From contig NZ_JAJNAL010000014.1 of the NCBI RefSeq assembly GCF_022271405.1, positions 52,388-116,387 of the forward strand: a stretch of DNA of 64,000 nt, written 5' to 3'. The notes under the pieces were generated by a model, which ran no database searches, was not told the origin of the DNA, and saw only the letters and a program-made list of their open reading frames with translations. This stretch comes from Rhodopseudomonas infernalis. GTDB taxonomy: Bacteria > Pseudomonadota > Alphaproteobacteria > Rhizobiales > Xanthobacteraceae. The translations under genes and the position numbers were made by a program. Every line of letters begins with the position of its first letter. Within the stretch, counting starts at the first letter, position 1. Below are positions 54,926-63,908 of the stretch, piece after piece.

Positions 54926-54939
54926 TTGATTCAGCTCAA
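54926..54939. promoter_or_regulatory. FNR/FixK-type box
   Basis: TTGAT-TCAG-CTCAA matches 9 of 10 defined positions of the FNR/FixK/AadR consensus TTGAT-N4-ATCAA. About 22 bp downstream lies TACTTA (54961-54966), the expected -10 place for a class II activated promoter. The transcript would run rightwards into the small ORF and terminator at 54978-55076. Confidence 0.5.
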
Positions 54940-54977
54940 TCTGGGGTCGCCAGGATCAGATACTTAAATACCCGGCG

Positions 54978-55034
54978 ATGCTTAGCGCGACGGTGCCTGT
55001 TTTGACGCGCTGGTTTCGTCTCTCCCCTGACTGA
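54978..55034 (+). CDS. 18-residue small ORF inside the candidate short transcript
   Basis: ATG 54978 to TGA 55032-55034, product MLSATVPVLTRWFRLSPD. It fills the space between the FNR-like promoter and the terminator. The upstream ribosome site is poor, so translation would be nearly leaderless. Could be a leader peptide or chance. Confidence 0.2.
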   Translation: MLSATVPVLTRWFRLSPD

Positions 55035-55076
55035 GCCCCGCACTTCCGATGCCGCCATCGGGAGGCGGGGTTTTTA
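55034..55076 (+). terminator. Rho-independent terminator
   Basis: Outer stem CCCCGC (55036-55041) with GCGGGG (55065-55070) encloses a second stem CCGATG/CATCGG; TTTTTAT follows. It terminates the short transcript or btaA read-through before the LysR gene. Confidence 0.85.
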
Positions 55077-55167
55077 TGGCCGGCGCGCCGATGCGGCGCT
55101 GCTGCCTTGCCGAGGCCTGTGCGATCGGGCAAGAGTCATTGCTCTTCACGATCGTCGAGGGACCGGT

Positions 55168-56067
55168 GTGATCGACAAGCTCGAGCTGCTGCTTGCGCTC
55201 GCCAAGGAACGGCATTTCGGCCGCGCCGCGGAAGCCTGCGGCGTGACCCAGCCGACGATGTCGACCAGCATCAAGCAGCTCGAGGAGATCCTCGGCGTCA
55301 TGCTGGTGCAGCGCGGCTCGCGCTTTCTCGGCTTCACGCCGGAAGGCGAGCGGACGCTGGAATGGGCCCGCCGGATCGTCGCCGACACACGGGCTATGCG
55401 CCAGGATATCGGCGCCATGAAAGGCGAATTGTCGGGCGAGCTGCGCATCGCGGCGATCCCGACCGTGCTCGGCATGGTGGCGCAGCTCACCACGCCGTTC
55501 CGGGCCCGCCATCCGAACGTCCGCTTCAGCATCATCTCCTGCACCTCGTCGGACGTGCTGGGCTTGCTGGAGAATCTCGAAGCCGACGCCGGCCTGACCT
55601 ACATCGAGAACGAGCCGCTCGGCAAAGTCCGCAGCGTTCCGCTGTATCAGGAGAGCTATCGGCTGATCACCTCGCCGGACGGCCTGTTCGGCGATCGCGA
55701 TCAGGTCACTTGGAAAGAGGTCGGCCAGGTTCCGCTGTGCCTGCTGACGCCCAACATGCAGAACCGCCGGATCATCGACCGCGCGCTGCGCGCCGCCGGC
55801 ACCATCGCGCACCCGACCTTGACGTCGAATTCGATCATCGTGCTTTACACCCACGTCAAAACCGGGCGCTGGGCCAGCGTGATGCCGGCCAAGCTCGCCG
55901 AAACACTCGGCCTCGGCGACGGCGTCCGCACCATTCCGATCGTCGATCCGGTGGTGTCCTACAGCATCGGCCTGGTCGTGCCGCCGCGCGAACCTTACAC
56001 GCCGCTGGTCGCCGCGCTGATGCAAACCGCACGGGAGGTCGCGCCGTCGCTCGAAAGAGACGCCTGA
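55168..56067 (+). CDS. LysR-family regulator of the formate dehydrogenase operon (FdsR-like)
   Basis: 299-residue LysR-type regulator. The N-terminal HTH spans about 3-60 (LLLALAKERHFGRAAEACGVTQPTMSTSIKQLEE), followed by an effector domain of the CbbR/OxyR-like fold. It lies 118 bp before fdsG on the same strand, and a 17-bp palindrome in that gap is a plausible operator. Formate or a metabolite may be the co-inducer; this is inference from context. Confidence 0.9.
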   Translation: MIDKLELLLALAKERHFGRAAEACGVTQPTMSTSIKQLEEILGVMLVQRGSRFLGFTPEGERTLEWARRIVADTRAMRQDIGAMKGELSGELRIAAIPTVLGMVAQLTTPFRARHPNVRFSIISCTSSDVLGLLENLEADAGLTYIENEPLGKVRSVPLYQESYRLITSPDGLFGDRDQVTWKEVGQVPLCLLTPNMQNRRIIDRALRAAGTIAHPTLTSNSIIVLYTHVKTGRWASVMPAKLAETLGLGDGVRTIPIVDPVVSYSIGLVVPPREPYTPLVAALMQTAREVAPSLERDA

Positions 56068-56102
56068 GAGACCTCGTGATCCTTCCCTCGATACCGTTTC
56101 CT

Positions 56103-56119
56103 TATCGCAGCATGCGATA
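56103..56119. promoter_or_regulatory. Palindromic LysR-type operator before fdsG
   Basis: TATCGCA-GCA-TGCGATA, a perfect inverted repeat of 7-bp arms that contains the T-N11-A LysR signature. It sits 67 bp upstream of the fdsG start and right after the LysR gene. Confidence 0.55.
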
Positions 56120-56185
56120 GCTTTATTGATTCTTTGAACGATTCTTATTTTCATCGCGCGCGAACCAACGCCGAAAAGAGCGCCG

Positions 56186-56656
56186 ATGCATCAAGAACCA
56201 TGGGACAGGACCCGCGCCGCTGAGATCATCGCCGGGTTGACGCACAAGGAAGGACCGACGCTGATCATCCTGCATGCGTTGCAGGAGGCGTTCGGCTACG
56301 TGCCGGAGGCGGCGGTGCCGATGGTGGCGCAGGAGCTGAATTTGTCGCGCGCCGAGGTGCATGGCGTGCTCACCTTCTATCCGGATTTCCGCCGCGAGCC
56401 GCCGGGCCGTCACGTGCTCAAGCTGTGCCGCGCTGAAGCTTGTCAGGCCGCGGGTGGCGATGCACTGGCGGTGCATGCCGAAACCCGGCTTGGCGTCGCG
56501 TTCGGCGGCACTTGCGCGGATGGCTCGGTGACGCTGGAGCCGGTGTACTGCCTCGGACTGTGCGCAACCGCACCGGCTGCGATGCTGAACGATCGGGTGG
56601 TCGGCCGGCTTGATACCAAGCGGCTCGACCGGCTGATGGCGGAGGCGCAGCGATGA
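56186..56656 (+). CDS. fdsG: NAD-dependent formate dehydrogenase gamma subunit FdsG
   Basis: 156-residue NuoE-like subunit with a thioredoxin-like fold and one 2Fe-2S cluster; ligands are in LCRAEACQA and YCLGLCATAP. It passes electrons between the FMN/Fe-S chain of the soluble formate dehydrogenase. Typical helix region MVAQELNLSRAEVHGVLTFY. Its stop overlaps the fdsB start (ATGA). Confidence 0.95.
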   Translation: MHQEPWDRTRAAEIIAGLTHKEGPTLIILHALQEAFGYVPEAAVPMVAQELNLSRAEVHGVLTFYPDFRREPPGRHVLKLCRAEACQAAGGDALAVHAETRLGVAFGGTCADGSVTLEPVYCLGLCATAPAAMLNDRVVGRLDTKRLDRLMAEAQR

Positions 56657-58209
56657 CGCTCCGTGTGTTTATCCCGCGTGATTCCGGGGCTTTGGCGGTC
56701 GGTGCCGACGAAGTTGCGGCCGAACTCAGCCGCGTCGCCCATGAGCGCGAACTGGGCCTCGATCTGGTGCGGCCGGGGTCACGCGGTCTGTATTGGCTGG
56801 AGCCGATGCTCGAGGTTGATACGCCGGCCGGGCGTGTAGCTTTCGGCCCCGTGACGCCGGAGGATGTGCCGACGATCCTCGATGCGATCATCAGCGACGG
56901 TCCGCATCCGCTGAAGCAGGGGCTGACCGAGGAGATTCCGTGGCTGAAGCGGCAGACTCGGCTCACCTTCGTGCGTTGCGGCATCGTCGATCCGCGGTCG
57001 ATCGACGATTACCGCGCCCATGGCGGTTATCGCGGGCTCGAACGGGCGCTGAAAATGAGCTCCGAAGCCATCATCGATGATGTGGCAAAGTCGGGGCTGC
57101 GCGGCCGCGGCGGCGCCGGATTTCCGACCGGCATCAAATGGCGCACTGTCGGCCACGCCGGCCGCGGCCAGAAATACATCTGCTGCAACGCCGACGAAGG
57201 CGACAGTGGTACCTTCGCCGACCGGATGCTGATGGAGGGTGACCCCTTCATGATCATCGAGGGCATGACCATTGCCGGTATCGCGGTCGGGGCGACCAAA
57301 GGTTACATCTACATCCGCTCCGAATACCCGCACGCCATCGAAACCATGAACGCCGCGATCGAGGCCGCGCGGCGGACCGGGTTCCTCGGCGACAACATCT
57401 GCCACTCGACCGACTCGTTCGACATCGAAGTCCGGGTCGGCGCCGGCGCTTATATCTGCGGCGAAGAGACCTCGATGCTGGAGAGTCTCGAGGGCAAGCG
57501 CGGCACGGTGCGGGCCAAGCCGCCGCTGCCGGCTCATCATGGTTTGTTCGGCCGGCCGACCGTGATCAACAACGTGCTGACGTTCTCGGCGGTGCCGTAC
57601 ATTCTCGATGGCGGTGCGCAGGCCTATGCGGATTGCGGCATGGGCAAGTCGCGCGGCACCAAGCCGATCCAGCTCGCCGGAAATATCAAGCATGGCGGAT
57701 TGTTCGAGGTCGCGTTCGGCATCACGCTCGGCGAACTGATCGACGACATCGGCGGCGGCACACTGAGCGGCCGGCCGGTGCGCGCCGTGCAGGTCGGCGG
57801 ACCGCTCGGCGCTTACTTCCCGCGGGCGCTGTTCGATACGCCGTTCGACTACGAAGCCTTTGCTGCAAGAAGCGGCATGGTCGGGCATGGCGGCGTCGTG
57901 GTGTTCGACGACACCGTCGACATGGCCAAGCAGGCGCGGTTCGCGATGGAATTCTGCGCGCATGAATCCTGCGGCAAATGCACGCCGTGCCGGATCGGCT
58001 CGACCCGCGGCGCAGAGACGATCGACAAGATCATCGCCGGCGACAAGGCCGCGGCGAACATCGCCGTGCTCGAAGACCTCTGCAACACCATGAAGTTCGG
58101 CTCGCTGTGCGCGCTCGGCGGTTTGACGCCCTATCCGGTGCTTTCCGCGCTGACGCACTTCCCGGAAGATTTCGGCCTCGCGCCGCGCCGCCTGCAGGCC
58201 GCGGAATAA
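56653..58209 (+). CDS. fdsB: NAD-dependent formate dehydrogenase beta subunit FdsB
   Basis: 518-residue NuoF-like diaphorase subunit carrying FMN, the NAD+ site and one 4Fe-4S cluster. The N-terminal part (about 1-120) is thioredoxin-like. The motif GLRGRGGAGFPTGIKW and NADEGDSGTFADR form the nucleotide and FMN sites. The cluster ligands are in ESCGKCTPCRIG. It reduces NAD+ with electrons from formate. Confidence 0.97.
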   Translation: MTLRVFIPRDSGALAVGADEVAAELSRVAHERELGLDLVRPGSRGLYWLEPMLEVDTPAGRVAFGPVTPEDVPTILDAIISDGPHPLKQGLTEEIPWLKRQTRLTFVRCGIVDPRSIDDYRAHGGYRGLERALKMSSEAIIDDVAKSGLRGRGGAGFPTGIKWRTVGHAGRGQKYICCNADEGDSGTFADRMLMEGDPFMIIEGMTIAGIAVGATKGYIYIRSEYPHAIETMNAAIEAARRTGFLGDNICHSTDSFDIEVRVGAGAYICGEETSMLESLEGKRGTVRAKPPLPAHHGLFGRPTVINNVLTFSAVPYILDGGAQAYADCGMGKSRGTKPIQLAGNIKHGGLFEVAFGITLGELIDDIGGGTLSGRPVRAVQVGGPLGAYFPRALFDTPFDYEAFAARSGMVGHGGVVVFDDTVDMAKQARFAMEFCAHESCGKCTPCRIGSTRGAETIDKIIAGDKAAANIAVLEDLCNTMKFGSLCALGGLTPYPVLSALTHFPEDFGLAPRRLQAAE

Positions 58210-58220
58210 AGGACGACGAT

Positions 58221-61067
58221 ATGGCTCTGGTACACGAAACCGATTTCGGCACGCCGCGCTCGCCCTCGACCAATATGGTGACGCTGACGATCGACGGCCG
58301 CAGCGTCAGCGTGCCCGAGGGCACTTCGATCATGCGCGCTGCGATGGAGATCGGCACCGCGATCCCGAAGCTCTGCGCCACCGACATGGTCGATGCGTTC
58401 GGTTCGTGCCGTCTGTGCCTGATCGAGATCGACGGCCGCAGCGGGACGCCGGCGTCGTGCACCACGCCGGTCGCCGACGGCCTCGTCGTCCACACCCAGA
58501 CCGAGCGGCTGAAGCAGATCCGCAAGGGCGTGATGGAGCTGTACATCTCCGACCATCCACTCGACTGCCTGACCTGCTCGGCCAACGGCGATTGCGAGCT
58601 GCAGGACATGGCCGGCGCGGTCGGCCTGCGCGACGTGCGCTACGGTTACTCCGGCGACAAGCATCCCAATCCGGGACTCGATGAGTCCAACCCCTACTTC
58701 ACCTACGACGCATCGAAGTGCATCGTCTGCTCGCGCTGCGTCCGCGCCTGCGAGGAAGTGCAAGGCACCTTCGCGCTGACGATCGCGGGCCGCGGCTTCG
58801 ACTCGGTCGTTTCGCCCGGCATGCAGGAAAGCTTCCTCGGCTCGGAATGCGTGTCCTGCGGCGCCTGCGTGCAGGCCTGCCCGACCGCGACGCTGAACGA
58901 GAAGAGCGTGATCGAGATCGGCACGCCGGAACGCTCCGTGGTGACGACCTGCGCGTATTGCGGCGTCGGCTGCACCTTCAAGGCCGAGATGCGCGGCGAA
59001 GAGCTGGTGCGCATGGTGCCCTACAAGGACGGCAAGGCCAATCGCGGCCATTCCTGCGTCAAGGGCCGGTTCGCCTGGGGCTACGCCAATCACAAGGAGC
59101 GCATCCTCAATCCCATGATCCGCTCCAGCATCAGCGAGCCGTGGCGCGAAGTCAGCTGGGACGAGGCCTTCGCCTACGCGGCATCGGAGTTGAAACGGAT
59201 TCAAGCGAAATACGGCCGCGACTCGATCGGCGGCATCACCTCGTCGCGCTGTACCAATGAAGAAACCTTCCTGGTGCAGAAGCTGATCCGCGCCGGCTTC
59301 GGCAACAACAATGTCGACACCTGCGCCCGCGTCTGCCACTCGCCGACCGGCTATGGCCTCTCCACCGCGTTCGGCACCTCGGCCGGCACCCAGGATTTCG
59401 ACTCGGTCGAGCACACCGACGTGGTGATGATCATCGGCGCCAATCCGACCGACGGCCATCCGGTGTTCGCCTCGCGCCTGAAGAAGCGGCTGCGCGCCGG
59501 CGCCAAGCTGATCGTGGTCGATCCGCGCCGCACCGATCTCGTCCGCTCGGCGCATATCGAGGCGGCACAGCATCTGCCGCTGAAGCCCGGCACCAACGTC
59601 GCGGTGCTCACCGCGCTGGCCCACGTCATCGTCACCGAAGGCCTCGCCAACGAAGCCTTCGTGCGCGAGCGCTGCGACTGGAGCGAATACGAACACTGGG
59701 CGGCGTTCGTCTCCGACGAGCGCAATAGTCCGGAAGCCACCCAAGCCTTCACCGGCGTCGATCCGCAAAGCTTGCGCGAAGCGGCGCGGCTGTACGCCAC
59801 CGGCGGCAACGGCGCGATCTATTACGGCCTCGGCGTCACCGAGCACAGCCAGGGCTCGACCACCGTGATGGCGATCGCGAACCTCGCGATGGTCACCGGC
59901 AATCTCGGCCGCGAAGGCGTCGGCGTCAATCCGCTGCGCGGCCAGAACAACGTGCAGGGCGCCTGCGACATGGGCTCGTTCCCGCACGAACTGCCGGGCT
60001 ATCGGCACATCTCGACCGACGCGGTACGCGAGAGCTTCGAGGCGCTGTGGAACGTCAAGCTCGACAACGAGCCGGGCCTGCGCATTCCCAACATGCTCGA
60101 CGCCGCCGTCGACGGCTCGTTCAAGGCGCTCTACGTGCAGGGCGAGGACATCCTGCAGTCCGACCCGAATACGAAGCACGTCGCCGCGGGCCTCGCTGCG
60201 ATGGAATGCGTCATCGTGCACGACCTGTTTCTCAACGAGACCGCCAACTACGCCCACGTCTTCCTGCCCGGCTCCACCTTCCTGGAGAAGAACGGCACCT
60301 TCACCAATGCCGAGCGCCGCATCCAGCGCGTCCGCAAGGTGATGACGCCCAAGAACGGCCTGGAAGACTGGGAAGTCACGCAGCGCCTCGCCAATGCGAT
60401 CGGCTACACCATGAACTACACGCATCCGTCGCAGATCATGGACGAGATCGCGGCGCTCACCCCGACCTTCACGGGCGTGTCGTACGACCGGCTGGAAGAA
60501 CTCGGCTCGATCCAGTGGCCGTGCAACGAACGCGCGCCCGAAGGCACGCCGGTGATGCACATCGATCATTTCGTCCGCGGCAAGGGCAAGTTCGTCATCA
60601 CCGAATATGTCGCCACCGACGAGCGCACCGGGCCGCGCTTCCCGCTGCTGCTGACCACCGGCCGCATCCTGTCGCAGTACAATGTCGGCGCGCAGACGCG
60701 GCGCACCGCCAACACGGTGTGGCACGAGGAAGACCGGCTCGAGATCCATCCGCACGACGCCGAGCAGCGCGGCGTGCGGGACGGCGACTGGGTGCGGCTC
60801 GCCAGCCGCGCCGGCGAAACCACGCTGCGCGCGCTGATCACCGACCGCGTCGCGCCCGGCGTGGTCTACACCACGTTCCATCATCCGGACACGCAGGCCA
60901 ACGTCGTCACCACCGAGTATTCGGACTGGGCCACCAACTGCCCGGAATACAAGGTGACGGCCGTGCAGGTGGCGCCATCGAACGGCCCGTCCGAATGGCA
61001 GCGTGCCTATGAAGAACAGGCAGCCGCCGCGCGCCGGATCGCAACGCCGGCCGAAGCCGCGGAGTGA
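58221..61067 (+). CDS. fdsA: NAD-dependent formate dehydrogenase alpha subunit FdsA (molybdenum, Fe-S)
   Basis: 948-residue catalytic subunit. The N-terminal 2Fe-2S domain (about 18-95, GSCRLCLIEI) is followed by a His/Cys-ligated 4Fe-4S site (DHPLDCLTCSANGDCELQ), two ferredoxin clusters (CIVCSRCVRAC, CVSCGACVQAC), a further CxxC cluster (CAYCGVGCTF) and the bis-MGD molybdopterin domain. The Mo ligand is a cysteine, C372 in RVCHSPT, not selenocysteine. It oxidises formate to CO2. ATG 58221 is 11 bp after fdsB with a GGACGA site. All motifs intact. Confidence 0.97.
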   Translation: MALVHETDFGTPRSPSTNMVTLTIDGRSVSVPEGTSIMRAAMEIGTAIPKLCATDMVDAFGSCRLCLIEIDGRSGTPASCTTPVADGLVVHTQTERLKQIRKGVMELYISDHPLDCLTCSANGDCELQDMAGAVGLRDVRYGYSGDKHPNPGLDESNPYFTYDASKCIVCSRCVRACEEVQGTFALTIAGRGFDSVVSPGMQESFLGSECVSCGACVQACPTATLNEKSVIEIGTPERSVVTTCAYCGVGCTFKAEMRGEELVRMVPYKDGKANRGHSCVKGRFAWGYANHKERILNPMIRSSISEPWREVSWDEAFAYAASELKRIQAKYGRDSIGGITSSRCTNEETFLVQKLIRAGFGNNNVDTCARVCHSPTGYGLSTAFGTSAGTQDFDSVEHTDVVMIIGANPTDGHPVFASRLKKRLRAGAKLIVVDPRRTDLVRSAHIEAAQHLPLKPGTNVAVLTALAHVIVTEGLANEAFVRERCDWSEYEHWAAFVSDERNSPEATQAFTGVDPQSLREAARLYATGGNGAIYYGLGVTEHSQGSTTVMAIANLAMVTGNLGREGVGVNPLRGQNNVQGACDMGSFPHELPGYRHISTDAVRESFEALWNVKLDNEPGLRIPNMLDAAVDGSFKALYVQGEDILQSDPNTKHVAAGLAAMECVIVHDLFLNETANYAHVFLPGSTFLEKNGTFTNAERRIQRVRKVMTPKNGLEDWEVTQRLANAIGYTMNYTHPSQIMDEIAALTPTFTGVSYDRLEELGSIQWPCNERAPEGTPVMHIDHFVRGKGKFVITEYVATDERTGPRFPLLLTTGRILSQYNVGAQTRRTANTVWHEEDRLEIHPHDAEQRGVRDGDWVRLASRAGETTLRALITDRVAPGVVYTTFHHPDTQANVVTTEYSDWATNCPEYKVTAVQVAPSNGPSEWQRAYEEQAAAARRIATPAEAAE

Positions 61068-61069
61068 CG

Positions 61070-61894
61070 ATGAAGCCGACGGTCCACACCGCCGCAAGCA
61101 AAGTCTGGCGCAACGGCCGGATGCAGGACGGCGCCCGCGCCATCCCCGAAGAGGTGCCGGTCGCGATCAGCTACAACGGCTCGACCCAAGCCGTGATGAT
61201 GGCGACGCCGGCCGATCTCGAAGACTTCGCGATCGGCTTCAGCCTCTCCGAGGGCGTGGTCGAACGCGCCGCGCAGATCGAGAGCTTCGAGATCGTGCCG
61301 CACGACGACGGCGTCGAGCTGCGGATGTGGATCGGCGGCGATGTCGCCGATCGGCTGCAGCAGCGCCGCCGCCATATCGCCGGCCCGACCGGTTGCGGGC
61401 TGTGCGGCGTCGATTCGATCGCCGAGGCGGTGCGGCCGGTCGCGATCGTCGGCAAGGGACGCACGTTCTCGCCGCAGCAGATCATCGCGGCGATCGAGGC
61501 GATGCCGCCGCTGCAGACGCTCAACGTCGAAACCCGCGCCGTGCACGCCGCCGCCTACGCCACGCCGGCCCTCGGCATCGTGGCGCTGCGCGAAGACGTC
61601 GGCCGCCATAACGCGCTCGACAAGCTCGCCGGGGCGATCGCGCGGCAAGGCATCGATGCGACGGGCGGCATGGTGCTGCTGACCAGCCGTGTCTCCGTCG
61701 AGATGGTGCAGAAGACCGCGGTGCTCGGCGCCAGCGTGCTGGTCGCCGTGTCGGCGCCGACCGCGCTCGCCGTCAAGATGGCCGAGGCCGCCGGCATCAC
61801 GCTGGCGGCGATCGCGCGCTCCGACGGCTTCGAAATCTTCACGCATCCGCACCGGATCGATACGCACACCAAAGGAGCCGCCGATGTCGCCTGA
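61070..61894 (+). CDS. fdsC: Formate dehydrogenase sulfurtransferase/accessory protein FdsC (FdhD)
   Basis: 274-residue FdhD-family protein that sulfurates the molybdenum cofactor before insertion into formate dehydrogenase. The CxxC motif is C109-C112 (GCGLCG); EDFAIGFSLSEG and REDVGRHNALDK are typical. ATG 61070 is chosen over the overlapping GTG 61064. It overlaps fdsD by 11 bases. Confidence 0.95.
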   Translation: MKPTVHTAASKVWRNGRMQDGARAIPEEVPVAISYNGSTQAVMMATPADLEDFAIGFSLSEGVVERAAQIESFEIVPHDDGVELRMWIGGDVADRLQQRRRHIAGPTGCGLCGVDSIAEAVRPVAIVGKGRTFSPQQIIAAIEAMPPLQTLNVETRAVHAAAYATPALGIVALREDVGRHNALDKLAGAIARQGIDATGGMVLLTSRVSVEMVQKTAVLGASVLVAVSAPTALAVKMAEAAGITLAAIARSDGFEIFTHPHRIDTHTKGAADVA

Positions 61895-62099
61895 CCGGCT
61901 CGTCTACATGGCCAATCAGATCGGCACGTTCTTTCGCAGCCAGGGCGCCGACAAGGCCGTGCCCGGCATCGCCGAACATCTCAAGAAATTCTGGGAGCCG
62001 CGGATGCGCCACGCCATCATCGCGCATCTGGACTCCGGCGGAGAGGGTTTGGAGCCCGAAGTTAGGGCTGCAGTGGAGGCGCTGAGGCCGGCCAAGTAA
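61884..62099 (+). CDS. fdsD: Formate dehydrogenase delta subunit FdsD
   Basis: 71-residue small subunit, beginning MSPDRLVYMANQIGTFF and containing FWEPRMR, the family signature. It is required for stable, active FdsGBA in related organisms, perhaps in cofactor insertion. An AGGAG site precedes ATG 61884 within the end of fdsC. Confidence 0.93.
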   Translation: MSPDRLVYMANQIGTFFRSQGADKAVPGIAEHLKKFWEPRMRHAIIAHLDSGGEGLEPEVRAAVEALRPAK

Positions 62100-62156
62100 C
62101 AAGGCCGGAGACGTTGCAGCCCGAAAAATCGGGCGCCAAAAGGGGAAGGAAACAAC

Positions 62157-63809
62157 ATGTCAACCTTGGAAGGGACTGGACGGCTGTCCGGCGTACGGCC
62201 AGGCTTACTCGATCGCGAACGCATCATCGCGTCCGCCGGCTTCAATCGCTGGCTGGTGCCGCCGGCCGCGCTCTGCATCCATCTGTGTATCGGCATGGCG
62301 TACGGCTTCAGCGTGTTCTGGCTGCCGCTGTCGCGCGCCGTCGGCCTGTCGGCGCCGAAAGTCTGCGGCGACATGACGATCTTCCAGGAGCTGTTCACCA
62401 CCACCTGCGACTGGCGCGTCGCCAGCATGGGCTGGATGTACACGCTGTTCTTCGTGCTGCTCGGCGCCTCGGCGGCGATCTGGGGCGGCTGGCTCGAGCG
62501 GGTCGGACCGCGCAAGGCCGGCTTCGTCTCGGCGATCTGCTGGTCGGGCGGCCTGGTGCTCGGGGCGATCGGCATCTACACGCATCAGCTCTGGCTGCTG
62601 TGGCTCGGCTCCGGCGTGATCGGCGGCATCGGCCTCGGTCTCGGCTACATCTCGCCGGTGTCGACGCTGGTGAAGTGGTTCCCGGACCGCCGCGGCATGG
62701 CGACCGGCATGGCCATCATGGGGTTCGGCGGCGGCGCGATGATCGGCGCTCCGCTCGCCAACATGCTGATGAACTACTTCAAGACCCCGACCGACGTCGG
62801 CGTCTGGCAGACCTTCCTGGTGATGGGGCTGATCTACTTCGTGTTCATGACGATCGGCGCGTTCGCCTATCGCATCACCCCGCCGAACTGGCGTCCGGAC
62901 GGCTGGACGCCGCCGGCGCAGGCCAACACCATGATCACCGCGCATCACGTCCATCTCAAGGACGCCCACAAGACCAAGCAGTTCTGGCTGATCTGGGCGG
63001 TGCTGTGCCTCAACGTCTCGGCCGGCATCGGCGTCATCGGCATGGCGTCGCCGATGTTGCAGGAGATTTTTGGCGGCAAGCTGATCGGCCTGCCTGATCT
63101 GTCCTTCAACCAGCTCTCCGCCGAGCAGAAGACGCTGATCGCCGGCATCGCCGCCGGCTTCGCGGGCCTCTTGTCGCTGTTCAACATCGCCGGCCGGTTC
63201 TTCTGGGCGTCGCTGTCGGACAAGATCGGCCGCAAGAACACCTACTACGTGTTCTTCGTCCTCGGCATCGTGCTCTACGCGCTGGCGCCGACCTTCGCCG
63301 CGATGGGTAGCAAGGTGATGTTCGTGCTCGCCTTCGGCATCATCCTGTCGATGTATGGCGGCGGCTTCGCGACGGTGCCGGCGTATCTGGCCGACATCTT
63401 CGGCACCCAGTTCGTCGGCGCCATTCACGGCCGGCTGCTGACCGCCTGGGCGACCGCCGGCATCATCGGCCCGGTGGTGGTGAACTACATCCGCGAGGCG
63501 CAGATCGCCGCCGGCGTGCCGCGGGCGCAGGTGTACGACTTCACCATGTACATCCTGGCCGGGATGCTGGTGCTCGGCCTGATCTGCAACGCACTGGTGC
63601 GGCCGCTCGCCGACAAATGGTTCATGAAACCCGAGGAAGTCGCGGCGCTCCAGGCCAAGGGCGCAGCGGCGGCCAGCGCCGGCGGCGGCTCCTACGGCAT
63701 CGGCAAAGGCGGCTTCGACGCCCGCGCCACCGCCTTCTGGGCGTTCGTCGGCATCCCGCTCGCCTGGGGCGTGTGGATCACGCTGCAGAATGCCGTGAAG
63801 ATTTTCTAA
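62157..63809 (+). CDS. MFS transporter of the oxalate/formate antiporter (OxlT) family
   Basis: 550-residue transporter with twelve predicted helices, an N-terminal cytoplasmic tail and a long C-terminal tail containing an Ala/Gly-rich stretch before one extra hydrophobic segment (about 528-545). OxlT-like features are GMAYGFSVFWLPL and GWLERVGPRKAG; the central loop is long. Located 57 bp after fdsD, so it probably moves formate, oxalate or a related monocarboxylate for the dehydrogenase. Exact substrate unproven. GGAAGGAAAC precedes the ATG. Confidence 0.9.
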   Translation: MSTLEGTGRLSGVRPGLLDRERIIASAGFNRWLVPPAALCIHLCIGMAYGFSVFWLPLSRAVGLSAPKVCGDMTIFQELFTTTCDWRVASMGWMYTLFFVLLGASAAIWGGWLERVGPRKAGFVSAICWSGGLVLGAIGIYTHQLWLLWLGSGVIGGIGLGLGYISPVSTLVKWFPDRRGMATGMAIMGFGGGAMIGAPLANMLMNYFKTPTDVGVWQTFLVMGLIYFVFMTIGAFAYRITPPNWRPDGWTPPAQANTMITAHHVHLKDAHKTKQFWLIWAVLCLNVSAGIGVIGMASPMLQEIFGGKLIGLPDLSFNQLSAEQKTLIAGIAAGFAGLLSLFNIAGRFFWASLSDKIGRKNTYYVFFVLGIVLYALAPTFAAMGSKVMFVLAFGIILSMYGGGFATVPAYLADIFGTQFVGAIHGRLLTAWATAGIIGPVVVNYIREAQIAAGVPRAQVYDFTMYILAGMLVLGLICNALVRPLADKWFMKPEEVAALQAKGAAAASAGGGSYGIGKGGFDARATAFWAFVGIPLAWGVWITLQNAVKIF

Positions 63810-63861
63810 GCTGCGCGTTCGACGCGCACTGTCCTTCGACAGGCGCAGGTCTCTCCACGTC

Positions 63862-63894
63862 ATGCCCGGCCTCGTGCCGGGCATTGTCGTTTTT
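63862..63894 (+). terminator. Rho-independent terminator of the fds operon
   Basis: 8-bp stem TGCCCGGC/GCCGGGCA (63863-63870 with 63876-63883), five-base loop, then a T-rich tract ending TTTTT. About 50 bp after the transporter stop. Confidence 0.8.
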
Positions 63895-63908
63895 ACAACG
63901 ACTGAGCC

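Larger units (their letters stand above)
54972..55076 (+). ncRNA. Candidate short transcript (sRNA or leader) under an FNR-like box
   Basis: Defined by the FNR-like promoter upstream and the strong terminator at its end; about 100 bases. It includes a CU-rich stretch (CTCTCCCCTGA, about 55020-55030) that could pair with ribosome binding sites, and an 18-codon ORF. It does not belong to a known RNA family that can be recognised here. Confidence 0.35.

Noticed and set aside
59322..59336. Selenocysteine in the formate dehydrogenase
   Set aside because: The molybdenum-ligand position is an ordinary cysteine codon (TGC); no in-frame TGA.
58131..61097. 988-codon minus-strand open frame across fdsA
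   Set aside because: Antisense shadow of FdsA; composition typical of reverse frames, no recognisable family.
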